DNA from: a virus
Direction: 5' to 3' (one strand)
Virus record (IMG/VR): IMGVR_UViG_3300022658_000321
Location: 1 to 25,383 of that record
Length of the DNA: 25,383 nucleotides
The notes below the pieces were generated by a model. That model saw only the letters and a program-made list of their open reading frames with translations. It had not been told where the DNA came from and did not search any database. Numbering within the stretch: position 1 is the first letter of the stretch; every line of letters starts with the position of its first letter. Shown here piece by piece: positions 16,159 through 23,557 of the stretch. Both the position numbers and the translations under genes were made by a program.

Positions 16159-17564
16159 CAAATCAGGACTTTCTCACCTGGCTTAAAAAGCCAAGTGCGC
16201 AGCGAGTCGTCCTGGTTGAGTGTGTGGCCAACGTCGGCGGGGTAGAGATTATTCGCTATCTCTCGACGTTGAACTACAACACAGGACCAAACGACAGCCC
16301 TGCGAATCAACATTATCAACCTATCGTTTCAACGGGTATCAGTTTTACTGAGCAGTTATCGCTAACAGCTCAGGTTAACTTAGCGGCAGGCGATATCGAG
16401 ATTCAAAATTACAACGGAGTGCGCGATAGTTGGCTCTCCGATGTTTGGATGAATCGCTCGATCAAAGTATATGTCGGCGATATGAGCTGGCGGCGTGGCG
16501 ATTTTCAGATGATCTTTAATGGCACGGTGGCAGATATAACGCCTAAGAGCCGTGACACGTTGGCACTTAAAATCAGGGACAAGCTGCAGCTGCTGAATAT
16601 GCCACTGTCGGAATTGACGGTTGGCGGGACGGTGACGAATAAAGATGCTTATATTCCGATCTGCTTTGGGGAAGTACATAACATCACGCCCATACTCAGT
16701 AACCCAGCGACATTGGAATATCAAGTGCACACGTCTGCACTTGAGCAGATTATCGAAGTGCGCGACAACGGTCTGCCGATCGCTTTTACCCCGAATGCGG
16801 CTACAGGTAAGTTCACGTTGCAATCGGCTCCAGCTGGCGTGATCACAGTCAGCGCGCAGGGCGACAACGGTCTTGGATATGTGAATACGGCGGCGCAACT
16901 GATCCGGCGCATCGTCACGAGCTTTGGTAACGGAGCCACGCGTTTTACTGATGCTGACATTGACCTGGTCAATTTTGCGGCGTTTGACGCGGCGCATCCT
17001 CAGCCGATGGGTATCTATTTTTCTGATCGCGTCAACGTGCTTGCGGCATGTCAACAGATCGCAGCCAGTATAGGTGCGCAAATGGTTATGAGTCGCACCG
17101 GACAATTACGTCTATATCAGATAACACTGCCGGCAGTGCCAACCGCAGATATTTATCCGCGTCACATGTTGGAACGCAGCTTGACGCCAAAGTCACGCAC
17201 GGACGTGATCGCAGGTGTAAAGCTTGGTTTTTGTAAGTGTTGGACAGTGCAAAACAACTTGCAAACGGCTTTGCCTCCTGAGCATAAGTCTTTATACGCA
17301 ACTGAGTGGCTGACGACCAGTGTTAGTGATACGACTGTCCAGGCATCTTATAAGCTCGATGCGACGGTCGCACAGCAAAACACGATGCTTCTGTGCAAAG
17401 TCGATGCTGATGTAGAAGTCGCGAGGCAATTAGTTATGTGGAAGGTTCCCCGCACAGTCTATGAATTTGAAGGGGTACCTGAGATGTTATCGCTGCAACT
17501 GGGGCAAGGCGTGACGGTTCATAGCAATCGATTTGGTATGCAAATGGGGTTCCTGCAGTCGTGA
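16155..17564 (+). CDS. Tail-tip (baseplate hub-like) protein; C-terminus lost by an apparent one-base deletion
   Basis: 469 residues as read. It starts with FLTWLKKPSAQRVVLVECVAN and alternates beta-rich segments (ISFTEQLSLTAQVNLAAGDIEIQNYNG, IKVYVGD, FNGTVADITPKSRDTLALKIRDKLQLLN). This style is seen in tail proteins directly after the tape measure that form the tip hub in betaproteobacterial siphophages; the exact family is not assigned. The frame breaks at ATG GGG TTC (17544-17552). Adding one G to the four-G run (17546-17549) continues as [20 protein letters not shown] and ends at 17618-17620, overlapping the next start as ATGA and giving 488 residues. That fit makes the frameshift very likely real in this sequence, whatever its cause. 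Confidence 0.65.
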   Translation: MTNQDFLTWLKKPSAQRVVLVECVANVGGVEIIRYLSTLNYNTGPNDSPANQHYQPIVSTGISFTEQLSLTAQVNLAAGDIEIQNYNGVRDSWLSDVWMNRSIKVYVGDMSWRRGDFQMIFNGTVADITPKSRDTLALKIRDKLQLLNMPLSELTVGGTVTNKDAYIPICFGEVHNITPILSNPATLEYQVHTSALEQIIEVRDNGLPIAFTPNAATGKFTLQSAPAGVITVSAQGDNGLGYVNTAAQLIRRIVTSFGNGATRFTDADIDLVNFAAFDAAHPQPMGIYFSDRVNVLAACQQIAASIGAQMVMSRTGQLRLYQITLPAVPTADIYPRHMLERSLTPKSRTDVIAGVKLGFCKCWTVQNNLQTALPPEHKSLYATEWLTTSVSDTTVQASYKLDATVAQQNTMLLCKVDADVEVARQLVMWKVPRTVYEFEGVPEMLSLQLGQGVTVHSNRFGMQMGFLQS

Positions 17565-17961
17565 TTTCGTTACAACCTAATTGGCTCAATGGGCATGTGA
17601 AAGTGGGGTTTGTCGTATGAGCGCCATTGTCAATGATCGTGATGTGCTGCTGCAAGCAGCACAAGTAAGAAATACGAACCCTACCGCCGGAAAATTAATC
17701 ATGATTAGCGCTGATTCGACTGCGTTCAAAGTGACAGCCGGTGTTGCGGCTCCTGTTGCTATTGCGATGCAGTGTCAGTTAGTTGGTGTAGCAGGTGTTC
17801 CTACGTTTTCTGTTGTAGGAGCTAATCGATTGATTGGTGATGGTCTTAATCGTACCTTGTCGTTTGCTGACGTTACCTCTGATACTGTGGTTGTCACGGC
17901 GACACTTGTTTACGCAGGTATTACATATACCGCGAAACAATCGTTTTTTAGGCTTTCAGAT

Positions 17962-18195
17962 GGTGCACCGGGCGCACCAGGAGCACCGGGTGCACCAGGT
18001 ACTCCGGGTAATCCGGGTAATCCGGGTGCGCCCGGTGCGCCCGGTGCTCCTGGTGCTCCTGGTGTTCCTGGTACTCCTGGCCTTGCGGGTGCCTCAGGTC
18101 CGCCTGGTGCACCCGGTGCGCAAGGTCTTCCTGGTACCGCTGGACCACCCGGCAACCCCGGTCCACCTGGTACCCCAGGAGCTCCCGGTACGCCG
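17962..18195 (+). repeat. Collagen-like Gly-X-Y block 1 (26 triplets)
   Basis: 78 residues of uninterrupted Gly-X-Y, mostly GAP, GTP, GNP and GPP. The Pro/Ala-rich composition and near-identical 9-base units (GGTGCACCG-like) suggest expansion by slippage. The antisense strand also reads as Gly/Pro triplets, which is a coding artefact. Confidence 0.9.
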
Positions 18196-18461
18196 GGTAT
18201 CAAGAATACGATTGTGCATGCATATCAGTGGACTTTGTCTGGCGCGCAACGACAAGTGGTGCAGCGATTTATACCTGGGCAACAGCGAGTTACGACAATG
18301 TTCCTGCGACAGGATGGAGCGCAATTAAACCACCGCCTCCGACCGTTGGTGCCACTCTTTACGAGGCATCGTTCGGTCTTGTGGAAACAAAGGGAGCGCC
18401 GACAAGTGCAATTGATTGGTCGCAGGCAAGCGTTGTCAGTATCGGCTATCTCGGTGTAGAT

Positions 18462-18596
18462 GGAAAAATAGGACCCCCTGGACAGAACGGCCAAAATGGA
18501 AAGGATGGTCAAAACGGAAAAGACGGGCTCCCCGGTAAGGATGGGCAGAATGGCCAAAACGGAAAGGATGGTAGTAATGGCGCGGCTGGCAGCTCG
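18462..18596 (+). repeat. Collagen-like Gly-X-Y block 2 (15 triplets)
   Basis: 45 residues, mostly GQN and GKD with GPP, GLP, GSN and GAA. The charged, Asn/Gln-rich composition is unlike block 1; KD pairs can give salt bridges between chains of a triple helix. It lies in the -1 frame relative to block 1. Confidence 0.9.
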
Positions 18597-19039
18597 GCGG
18601 TGATCTGTTATTGCTTGATCGACGGTATGTCACTCAATGCATCACCAGCATTTGCTGCAGTCAACGGGAATGCGATGCCTGCGACGGGTACGTGGGGTGA
18701 GTCACGTGCATGGCAAAGTTCTATTCCGTCACCTGCAGCGGGGCAATCTGTTTTTCAGACAAACGGCATTTATAACCCAAACATCAATCAGACAGTGTGG
18801 TCTGTTCCATACCTGAGCAATTTAAAGGTTGGCAACTTATCTGCGTTGTCTACAAATACAGGTAGCCTGACCGTTTCTGGAACCATTAGTTCGGCAAATG
18901 GAAACTTCCAAGTGGCGGCAGACGGAACGATGCAAGTGCAGTCAGCGGCGGCTGGGCGTCGAACCGTTATTAATTCGATGGGTGTTGCATGCTATGACGC
19001 TAACGGTGTGCTACGTGCATTTATTGGAACTTCATAAAC

Positions 19040-19267
19040 ATGAGTGATTTTTACTTTCGCACATGGGATGCAAACGGGGTGCTGACCTTTGGATCGAACG
19101 ACCGGCTGGGGCGCATTCTTGGTCGCATCGACGTGATCGGCGCAAACAACAATGGTACTTTCAACGATCCAGCGATGCTTAATGGTGATCCATTTGCATT
19201 CTTTTTTCAGATGGAACTGGATCTACATGGGTGGCATGTCTCGCCTCCGCAAGTGGGCAAACTGTAA
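19040..19267 (+). CDS. Small tail-tip protein; C-terminal 29 residues lost by an apparent one-base deletion
   Basis: 75 codons as read: MSDFYFRTWDANGVLTFGSNDRL... resembles the small proteins (about 100 residues, starting M-x-D/E-Y-x-x-x-x-W/Y-x-x-x-G-x-L-T-F) encoded in tail-tip clusters, role unknown. The frame ends abruptly in GTG GGC AAA CTG TAA. Adding one G at 19255-19257 continues as GQTVTWTFGGLNANQGNNNP plus SGFILYGIR and stops at 19342-19344, giving 101 residues with a sensible beta-strand end. The restored C-terminus would overlap the start of the following gene by 56 bases in another frame. It starts 2 bases after the fibre stop. Confidence 0.6.
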   Translation: MSDFYFRTWDANGVLTFGSNDRLGRILGRIDVIGANNNGTFNDPAMLNGDPFAFFFQMELDLHGWHVSPPQVGKL

Positions 19268-19288
19268 CGTGGACTTTTGGAGGTTTAA

Positions 19289-20092
19289 ATGCAAATCAAG
19301 GCAACAATAATCCTAGCGGCTTTATTTTGTACGGCATTCGTTAGTGCCTGTGGTGGTGGCTCAGGGAATCCGAGTATCAACAGTGAAGCAGATGTGATCG
19401 ATCAACAAAGTTTGGAGCGTGTAAATAATATGCCGAATGGTTTTAGGATCGTAGGAGATCATGGCGTAGTTCAAATTGATGACTCTTTTTTTAACTTAGG
19501 TTTAAAAGCGAAAGGGCAGCTGTATATGCCGCCGCAATCGGCAAGCATGCAATACGCAACCCTTACTGTCACGGCAGACACCCCTGTACTCTGTATTCGT
19601 CCCGTAGTGACATCAATTGCATTAATTAGTGTGACTCGGTCAGGAAATCAGTACACATATACCTTTGGCGGAAAAGACCCTTCTTCTGAAACGTTTGCGT
19701 GGTACCTGTTCGATAAAATGCCAGTGGTTGATAAGTGGGGGGCTGCTATGGTTTGGAATGCCAGTGGTCAGCCGGTCTTTAACTCTGATTATCCAGTGAT
19801 GAAAGTCGCTGCGATTTCAAACTTACCTAACACGGTGCTTATGACGCAGGCCGGTGCTATAGACGCAGGGGTGGCGAGTGTGTATGCAGTTTGTGTCACG
19901 CAAGGGCGCATTCAACACATCAGTTCGCGGGCAGGTATGGGATTTCAAGGTGCGTTGCTGGTGGAAGGGGTAAAAGTAACGAACACCGGTGCTGTAACGA
20001 AAGCCTTAGTTCGTAGTAATGATTCTGCGGGTGTGCTCTATGCTACAACGCAGGGCGGCCAATTAATGCTTGTCGACGTGTCGGGGCTGTAA
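19289..20092 (+). CDS. Predicted lipoprotein carrying a phage tail-type domain
   Basis: 267 residues with an excellent ribosome site (GGAGG 5 bases before the ATG). The N-terminus is a textbook lipoprotein signal: MQIK, hydrophobic TIILAALFCTAFV, lipobox VSAC with Cys21, then GGGSG. From about residue 48 (MPNGFRIVGDHGVVQIDDSFFNLGLKAKG...) it looks like small tail-tip proteins of temperate phages that normally start near that Met and end ...PVFNSDYPVMKVA. An internal ATG at 19430 would give that cytoplasmic form, but its nearest GGAG is 12 bases away. If exported, it would sit in the outer membrane or periplasm rather than the virion, perhaps as a surface-modifying or superinfection-exclusion protein. 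That role is inference. Confidence 0.6.
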   Translation: MQIKATIILAALFCTAFVSACGGGSGNPSINSEADVIDQQSLERVNNMPNGFRIVGDHGVVQIDDSFFNLGLKAKGQLYMPPQSASMQYATLTVTADTPVLCIRPVVTSIALISVTRSGNQYTYTFGGKDPSSETFAWYLFDKMPVVDKWGAAMVWNASGQPVFNSDYPVMKVAAISNLPNTVLMTQAGAIDAGVASVYAVCVTQGRIQHISSRAGMGFQGALLVEGVKVTNTGAVTKALVRSNDSAGVLYATTQGGQLMLVDVSGL

Positions 20093-20922
20093 TGGCTAAC
20101 CTACGCATTATTTATGACAACGCAGCAGATAGGGCAACGATATCCGCAAGCTCTGTCGCCGGTGCGATGCTGCCAGTTGCCTTGCAAAACGATACCAAGT
20201 CAGATGTGTGGCGATCAACGTCGACGTCTGCGGCATTGACGCTGACATGGCAAACATCTGAGGTCGTTACTGCTGTTGCGCTGTGTTACAGCAACCTGAC
20301 ATCGCAAGCAATGATTCGGATTAGCGGCTTTACCAATGCCGCCGATACGGTACCGGTTTTCGTTAGCAACTATATCTTTGCCTGTCCAGCTGCGCCGTTT
20401 GAGCAGTTTGGATGGGGGCGAGCCGCACTGGGTCTCAACGCGTACATGTACGGTGGCTCAATTGCGCAAGCGTGGTTGCCGACACCTCTGATCCTTCAAA
20501 AACTGCTGATCGAGGTGGTGGATACGTCGAATCTTGCTGAATACATTGAGGTTGGCCGCGTCATCGCCGGTGACTACTGGTCGCCTGAACGTAGCGCAGA
20601 GCTAGGCGCGACGATCACTATTGTGGATGCTAGTAAGCATTACAGAACGGATGCTGGTGATTTGCTCACAGACATGGCCACGCGCCATCGAAAGCAAAAT
20701 ATCGCCCCGGCAGTGATGGCAGGCGCTGATCGTACCCGGTTGTGGGAAATTCTATGGGGTGGTGGTATCGCCCGACCGGTGTTCTTTAGCTTGTATCCGG
20801 AGGCGAGGGATACGCTCCTGGAGCAGACGCACAGCATGTATTGCAAACTCAACGTCATGCCTGTAATGACGACACCATTTTTTAACAGATTTACAGCTCA
20901 GTTAGAGCTTGAGGAGGTTTGA
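20092..20922 (+). CDS. Tail-associated structural protein of unknown function
   Basis: 276 residues, coupled to the upstream gene (TAATG) and to the fibre gene downstream (TGATG). The N-terminal half looks like a beta-sandwich (LTLTWQTSEVVTAVALCYSNLTSQAMIRISGF, FVSNYIF, KLLIEVVDTSNLAEYIEVGRVIAGDYWSPE), reminiscent of discoidin-type carbohydrate-binding folds. The C-terminal part (ARPVFFSLYPEARD...) is compact and without known motifs. Proteins of this style occur next to fibre genes in Burkholderiales prophages. A role as a tail-tip or fibre-attachment component is likely from position; sugar binding is only a suggestion from the predicted fold. Confidence 0.55.
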   Translation: MANLRIIYDNAADRATISASSVAGAMLPVALQNDTKSDVWRSTSTSAALTLTWQTSEVVTAVALCYSNLTSQAMIRISGFTNAADTVPVFVSNYIFACPAAPFEQFGWGRAALGLNAYMYGGSIAQAWLPTPLILQKLLIEVVDTSNLAEYIEVGRVIAGDYWSPERSAELGATITIVDASKHYRTDAGDLLTDMATRHRKQNIAPAVMAGADRTRLWEILWGGGIARPVFFSLYPEARDTLLEQTHSMYCKLNVMPVMTTPFFNRFTAQLELEEV

Positions 20923-22550
20923 TGTCGACGCGATTTTATGTAGGACAGAAAGATTACATCACGCAATTAAATGCGATGGATGACGCTATTAATGCAGCGG
21001 GTAGTTCAACTAATCCAAGATTTACCACATTTGGTGGAAGTTGGCTTGTTCCAGATGTGAGACCAAGTAAAAAGAAGCCGCAAGATTATTTGAATAATGC
21101 CTCAGTAATAGAATTTAACAATTCAGAAAGTTTTGATAGTCCACCAGGCATGGTGTCTGCATTCTACCCGTATGTTATGACAGTATCAGGATATACAGCA
21201 AGCGGCGCAGGCGGCGGTGGATTGCCAGTACAGTTAAACTTCGGTGATAGTTTGTCATATCGTAGGGGTAGCTCGGCATCTACTTGGGCACCTTGGAAAA
21301 GAGTAACGTCTTATGATGATCAAATTGCTGCATTTGGATCACCTACTTCAAAAAATACTATTTTAGTTGTAGGTGGTGACGGTACGACGAATGGTGCATC
21401 AACCTTAATTCAGAATGGGGGAGGTACTATTATCGCGATGGGAAATAAATCGGCTGTTATTGGTGGCGCTTACGATAACACTCCATTTTTATACGCACCG
21501 TACCCTATTGAATGTAGTGCAGGTATGAAATTTAGTAATCAGATTCAAATTAAGGGTAGCTCTGAGTTGGTGCGGTTGAATGATGACCAATGCTATATTA
21601 GTTTTTACAATACTGCTAACACTACCCGAACAGCCTATATTCAAGCTGCTTCTGGTTCAAGTTTGGCATTAATGGCCGACGGCGGAACTACTGCTATTAA
21701 ATTTGGAGTTGCAGGTTCATTTAAAGCATTAATTGACTACAGTGGGAATTTTTATCCCCTTGCAGATAACTCAGTTTCAAACCTTGGACAACCATCGAAT
21801 AGATGGAACACCGTTTATGCGGGAACTGGAACTATCAATACGTCAGATGCGCGTGAAAAAACCCCTGTTTCAAAATTAACTGATGCTGAGATATCGGCTG
21901 CTAAAGATCTTGGCAAAGAAATTGGAACATACAAATGGCTGGCTGCACTTCAAAATAAAGGTGATGATGCGCGGCTGCATATTGGTATGACTGTTCAGAG
22001 AGCAATCGAAATTATGCAATCGCATGCGCTTGACCCGTTCGCGTATGGTTTTATCTGCTATGACAAATGGGACGCGAAGTCAGACCGGCATCAAACAAAT
22101 ATTGGTTTGAAGGTCGCAAAAACGAGACTCAACGTTCGTCAAGTTCAGAAAGTGACAAAATCTGATACACAGGTCACTGAAGTTCAGATGATCAATGGTA
22201 TTCCAACATTGGTGACAGTAACAAAGCATCTTGAAACTCCAGTGTTTCAAGATGTCCCTGTGTTAAATCCTGATGGTTCGCCAGTAATGATTCAGACTCC
22301 TGATCATCTTTCAGATACTTTGGTCGTTCTTACAGATGCGCCACAAGTCAAGCTGGTGCCGATGACGCATAAAGTCCCGGTGATGGAAACTGTGCAGACG
22401 ACTGAAACTTACGAAGAAGATGCAGAGCCGGTGTACGAAACGGTCGTCACTCAGGCTGCAGGCGACCGCTATGCCTTCCGATACGATGAGTTGAATATGT
22501 TCATCGCAGCAGGCTTTGAAGCTCGGCTCCACGCGTTAGAAAACAAGTAA
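20922..22550 (+). CDS. Tail fibre with C-terminal S74 intramolecular chaperone
   Basis: 542 residues from the ATG at 20922 (GAGGAGG at 20911-20917; the upstream TTG is too close to it). Residues 1 to about 305 form the fibre and receptor-binding part, with beta-rich repeats and a NLGQPSNRWNTVYAG lead-in. The S74 domain begins at TSDAREKT; Ser308 and Lys313 form the catalytic dyad that cleaves the chaperone off after trimer folding. It ends in GDRYAFRYDELNMFIAAGFEARL. Between the dyad region and this end lies a long Val/Thr/Pro-rich insert (about 405-510), with PDGSPV and several ETV/EDV repeats. This probably binds the host surface; the receptor is unknown. Two terminators follow. Confidence 0.85.
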   Translation: MSTRFYVGQKDYITQLNAMDDAINAAGSSTNPRFTTFGGSWLVPDVRPSKKKPQDYLNNASVIEFNNSESFDSPPGMVSAFYPYVMTVSGYTASGAGGGGLPVQLNFGDSLSYRRGSSASTWAPWKRVTSYDDQIAAFGSPTSKNTILVVGGDGTTNGASTLIQNGGGTIIAMGNKSAVIGGAYDNTPFLYAPYPIECSAGMKFSNQIQIKGSSELVRLNDDQCYISFYNTANTTRTAYIQAASGSSLALMADGGTTAIKFGVAGSFKALIDYSGNFYPLADNSVSNLGQPSNRWNTVYAGTGTINTSDAREKTPVSKLTDAEISAAKDLGKEIGTYKWLAALQNKGDDARLHIGMTVQRAIEIMQSHALDPFAYGFICYDKWDAKSDRHQTNIGLKVAKTRLNVRQVQKVTKSDTQVTEVQMINGIPTLVTVTKHLETPVFQDVPVLNPDGSPVMIQTPDHLSDTLVVLTDAPQVKLVPMTHKVPVMETVQTTETYEEDAEPVYETVVTQAAGDRYAFRYDELNMFIAAGFEARLHALENK

Positions 22551-22587
22551 TACGAAAAATTAGTTCAAAGTAGTACAGATGACCGAT

Positions 22588-22607
22588 CCCGCATAGCGGG
22601 TTTTTTT
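22588..22607 (+). terminator. Intrinsic terminator after the S74 fibre gene
   Basis: CCCGC (22588-22592) pairs with GCGGG (22596-22600) around loop ATA, followed by seven T. It is the first of two terminators in tandem. Confidence 0.8.
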
Positions 22608-22609
22608 AC

Positions 22610-22637
22610 GCCCACACATTTTGTTGTGGGCTTTTTT
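22610..22637 (+). terminator. Second tandem intrinsic terminator
   Basis: GCCCACA (22610-22616) pairs with TGTGGGC (22625-22631), followed by six T. It lies 2 bases after the previous T tract and 18 bases before the next gene, so the region from 22656 on is doubly insulated. Confidence 0.8.
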
Positions 22638-22655
22638 ACGTCCAGAGGAATGTAA

Positions 22656-23204
22656 ATGCAGCCAAAAAACGAACACGAAAAAAAGGCGACGCTGTCGGAA
22701 GACACCTTCTATCCAGATCACGAAGTACGCAAAGAGTCTGCCTTGTTTGTGCGCACAAAAAAAGAAATGCGTGCGGAATGCTTTGACGCCTGTTCGGTCT
22801 GTGGTGATACCGAGCAGCTGGAATTTCACCATCGCTTCTTTGAATGGGCGTATCAGCATGCAATCAATTGGCAGTGGATCAAAGATGTCGCTACGAATAA
22901 GACCGATGTGATGTGGTCGCATAAGTTGACGTGTGTTGTACCGATCCCGAAAAAACATCTGATTTGGGATTTGATCCGTTTGACTCAGGGCTTTGATTGG
23001 GAATCGTTCGACCCGGCTAATCCTGTGTCGTTCGTTGATTCGGAATACAACCAGCTCCCACTTTGCATGCTTCATCACCGTGGCAAGAATCACGGTCGTC
23101 ACGAAGAGTCAGATCCAGTATGGAACGTACAGGGATTCCTGGTAGAAGGCTTTGTGTACTCGCCCGATGAGCTTAAGGCGATGCATGTGAAGGAGGGCGC
23201 TTAA
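22656..23204 (+). CDS. HNH-like zinc-binding protein between tail and lysis genes
   Basis: 182 residues with AGAGGA about 7 bases before the ATG. The core resembles an HNH/zinc-ribbon nuclease: C46-x2-C49 followed by LEFHHRFFEWAYQ (H58-H59), and a second cluster LPLCMLHHRGKNHGRHEE near residues 133-150. The spacing between the halves (about 80 residues, with WQWIKDVATNKTDVMW and a KKHLIWDLIRLTQGFDWESF segment) is longer than in typical HNH enzymes, so activity is uncertain. Similar proteins occur between tail and lysis genes of Burkholderiales phages. It is preceded by two terminators and coupled to the next gene (TAATG). Confidence 0.6.
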   Translation: MQPKNEHEKKATLSEDTFYPDHEVRKESALFVRTKKEMRAECFDACSVCGDTEQLEFHHRFFEWAYQHAINWQWIKDVATNKTDVMWSHKLTCVVPIPKKHLIWDLIRLTQGFDWESFDPANPVSFVDSEYNQLPLCMLHHRGKNHGRHEESDPVWNVQGFLVEGFVYSPDELKAMHVKEGA

Positions 23205-23557
23205 TGGATTTGTCGCTGTTAATCCAGATCGTTGGTGGTGCGATCCTCTCCGGATTTTGCGGGATATTTAGTTATTCAATGAGACGCAACGTTCGACAAA
23301 CTGATGATGCATTGAAGGAGCTTCAAGGAGATCTGCACGAAGCTCAACTTGAAATCATCAAGCGCAAAGATGAGCTCGCAGAGTTTAGATTGCACGTTGC
23401 CCAGAACCATGTGACGCAAAGCGACCTAAGCAAATCAATGGATCGCATCGATCTGTCCATCGAGCGTCTGGTGACGGCGGTCAACGACAGCGCTAAAGAG
23501 ATGCGTGAACAACTCAACATGCTCAACGTAAAAATTGACGGAAAGGCTGATAAATGA
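23204..23557 (+). CDS. Coiled-coil membrane protein of the lysis cassette
   Basis: 117 residues; AGGAGGG lies 6 bases before the ATG, which overlaps the upstream stop. An N-terminal membrane segment (LLIQIVGGAILSGFCGIFSY, residues 5-24) is followed by basic MRRN and a long charged coiled coil (VRQTDDALKELQGDLHEAQL... to the end). The same layout occurs in small lysis-region proteins encoded just before endolysins. It could be an accessory to, or a form of, the holin, but a single membrane segment plus coiled coil does not define a holin class. It overlaps the endolysin start by 4 bases. Confidence 0.55.
   Translation: MDLSLLIQIVGGAILSGFCGIFSYSMRRNVRQTDDALKELQGDLHEAQLEIIKRKDELAEFRLHVAQNHVTQSDLSKSMDRIDLSIERLVTAVNDSAKEMREQLNMLNVKIDGKADK

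Larger units (their letters stand above)
17617..19037 (+). pseudogene. Collagen-like tail fibre protein, split by an apparent one-base frameshift
   Basis: Two ORFs, 17617-18459 and 18228-19037 (-1 frame), look like one protein of about 474 residues. Part one has an N-terminal beta domain and then 26 Gly-X-Y triplets (17962-18195). It continues as [11 protein letters not shown] before running into unrelated Arg/Gln-rich sequence. Part two supplies the missing continuation, [42 protein letters not shown], then 15 more triplets (18462-18596) and a C-terminal domain ending VACYDANGVLRAFIGTS. One extra base between about 18228 and 18255 would join them. Collagen-like stalks in phage tails form trimeric rods carrying receptor-binding tips. 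The GTG at 18228 is not a convincing independent start. Confidence 0.7.

Noticed and set aside
16380-17105. Minus-strand ORF (241 codons) opposite the hub-like tail gene
   Set aside because: Its Arg/Cys/His-rich composition is typical of a shadow frame; the plus-strand reading is coherent and coupled to its neighbours.
17910-18203. Antisense collagen-like ORF
   Set aside because: Gly-Ala/Pro-Pro codons (GGN GCN CCN) are nearly self-complementary, so the opposite strand automatically reads as Gly/Pro triplets.
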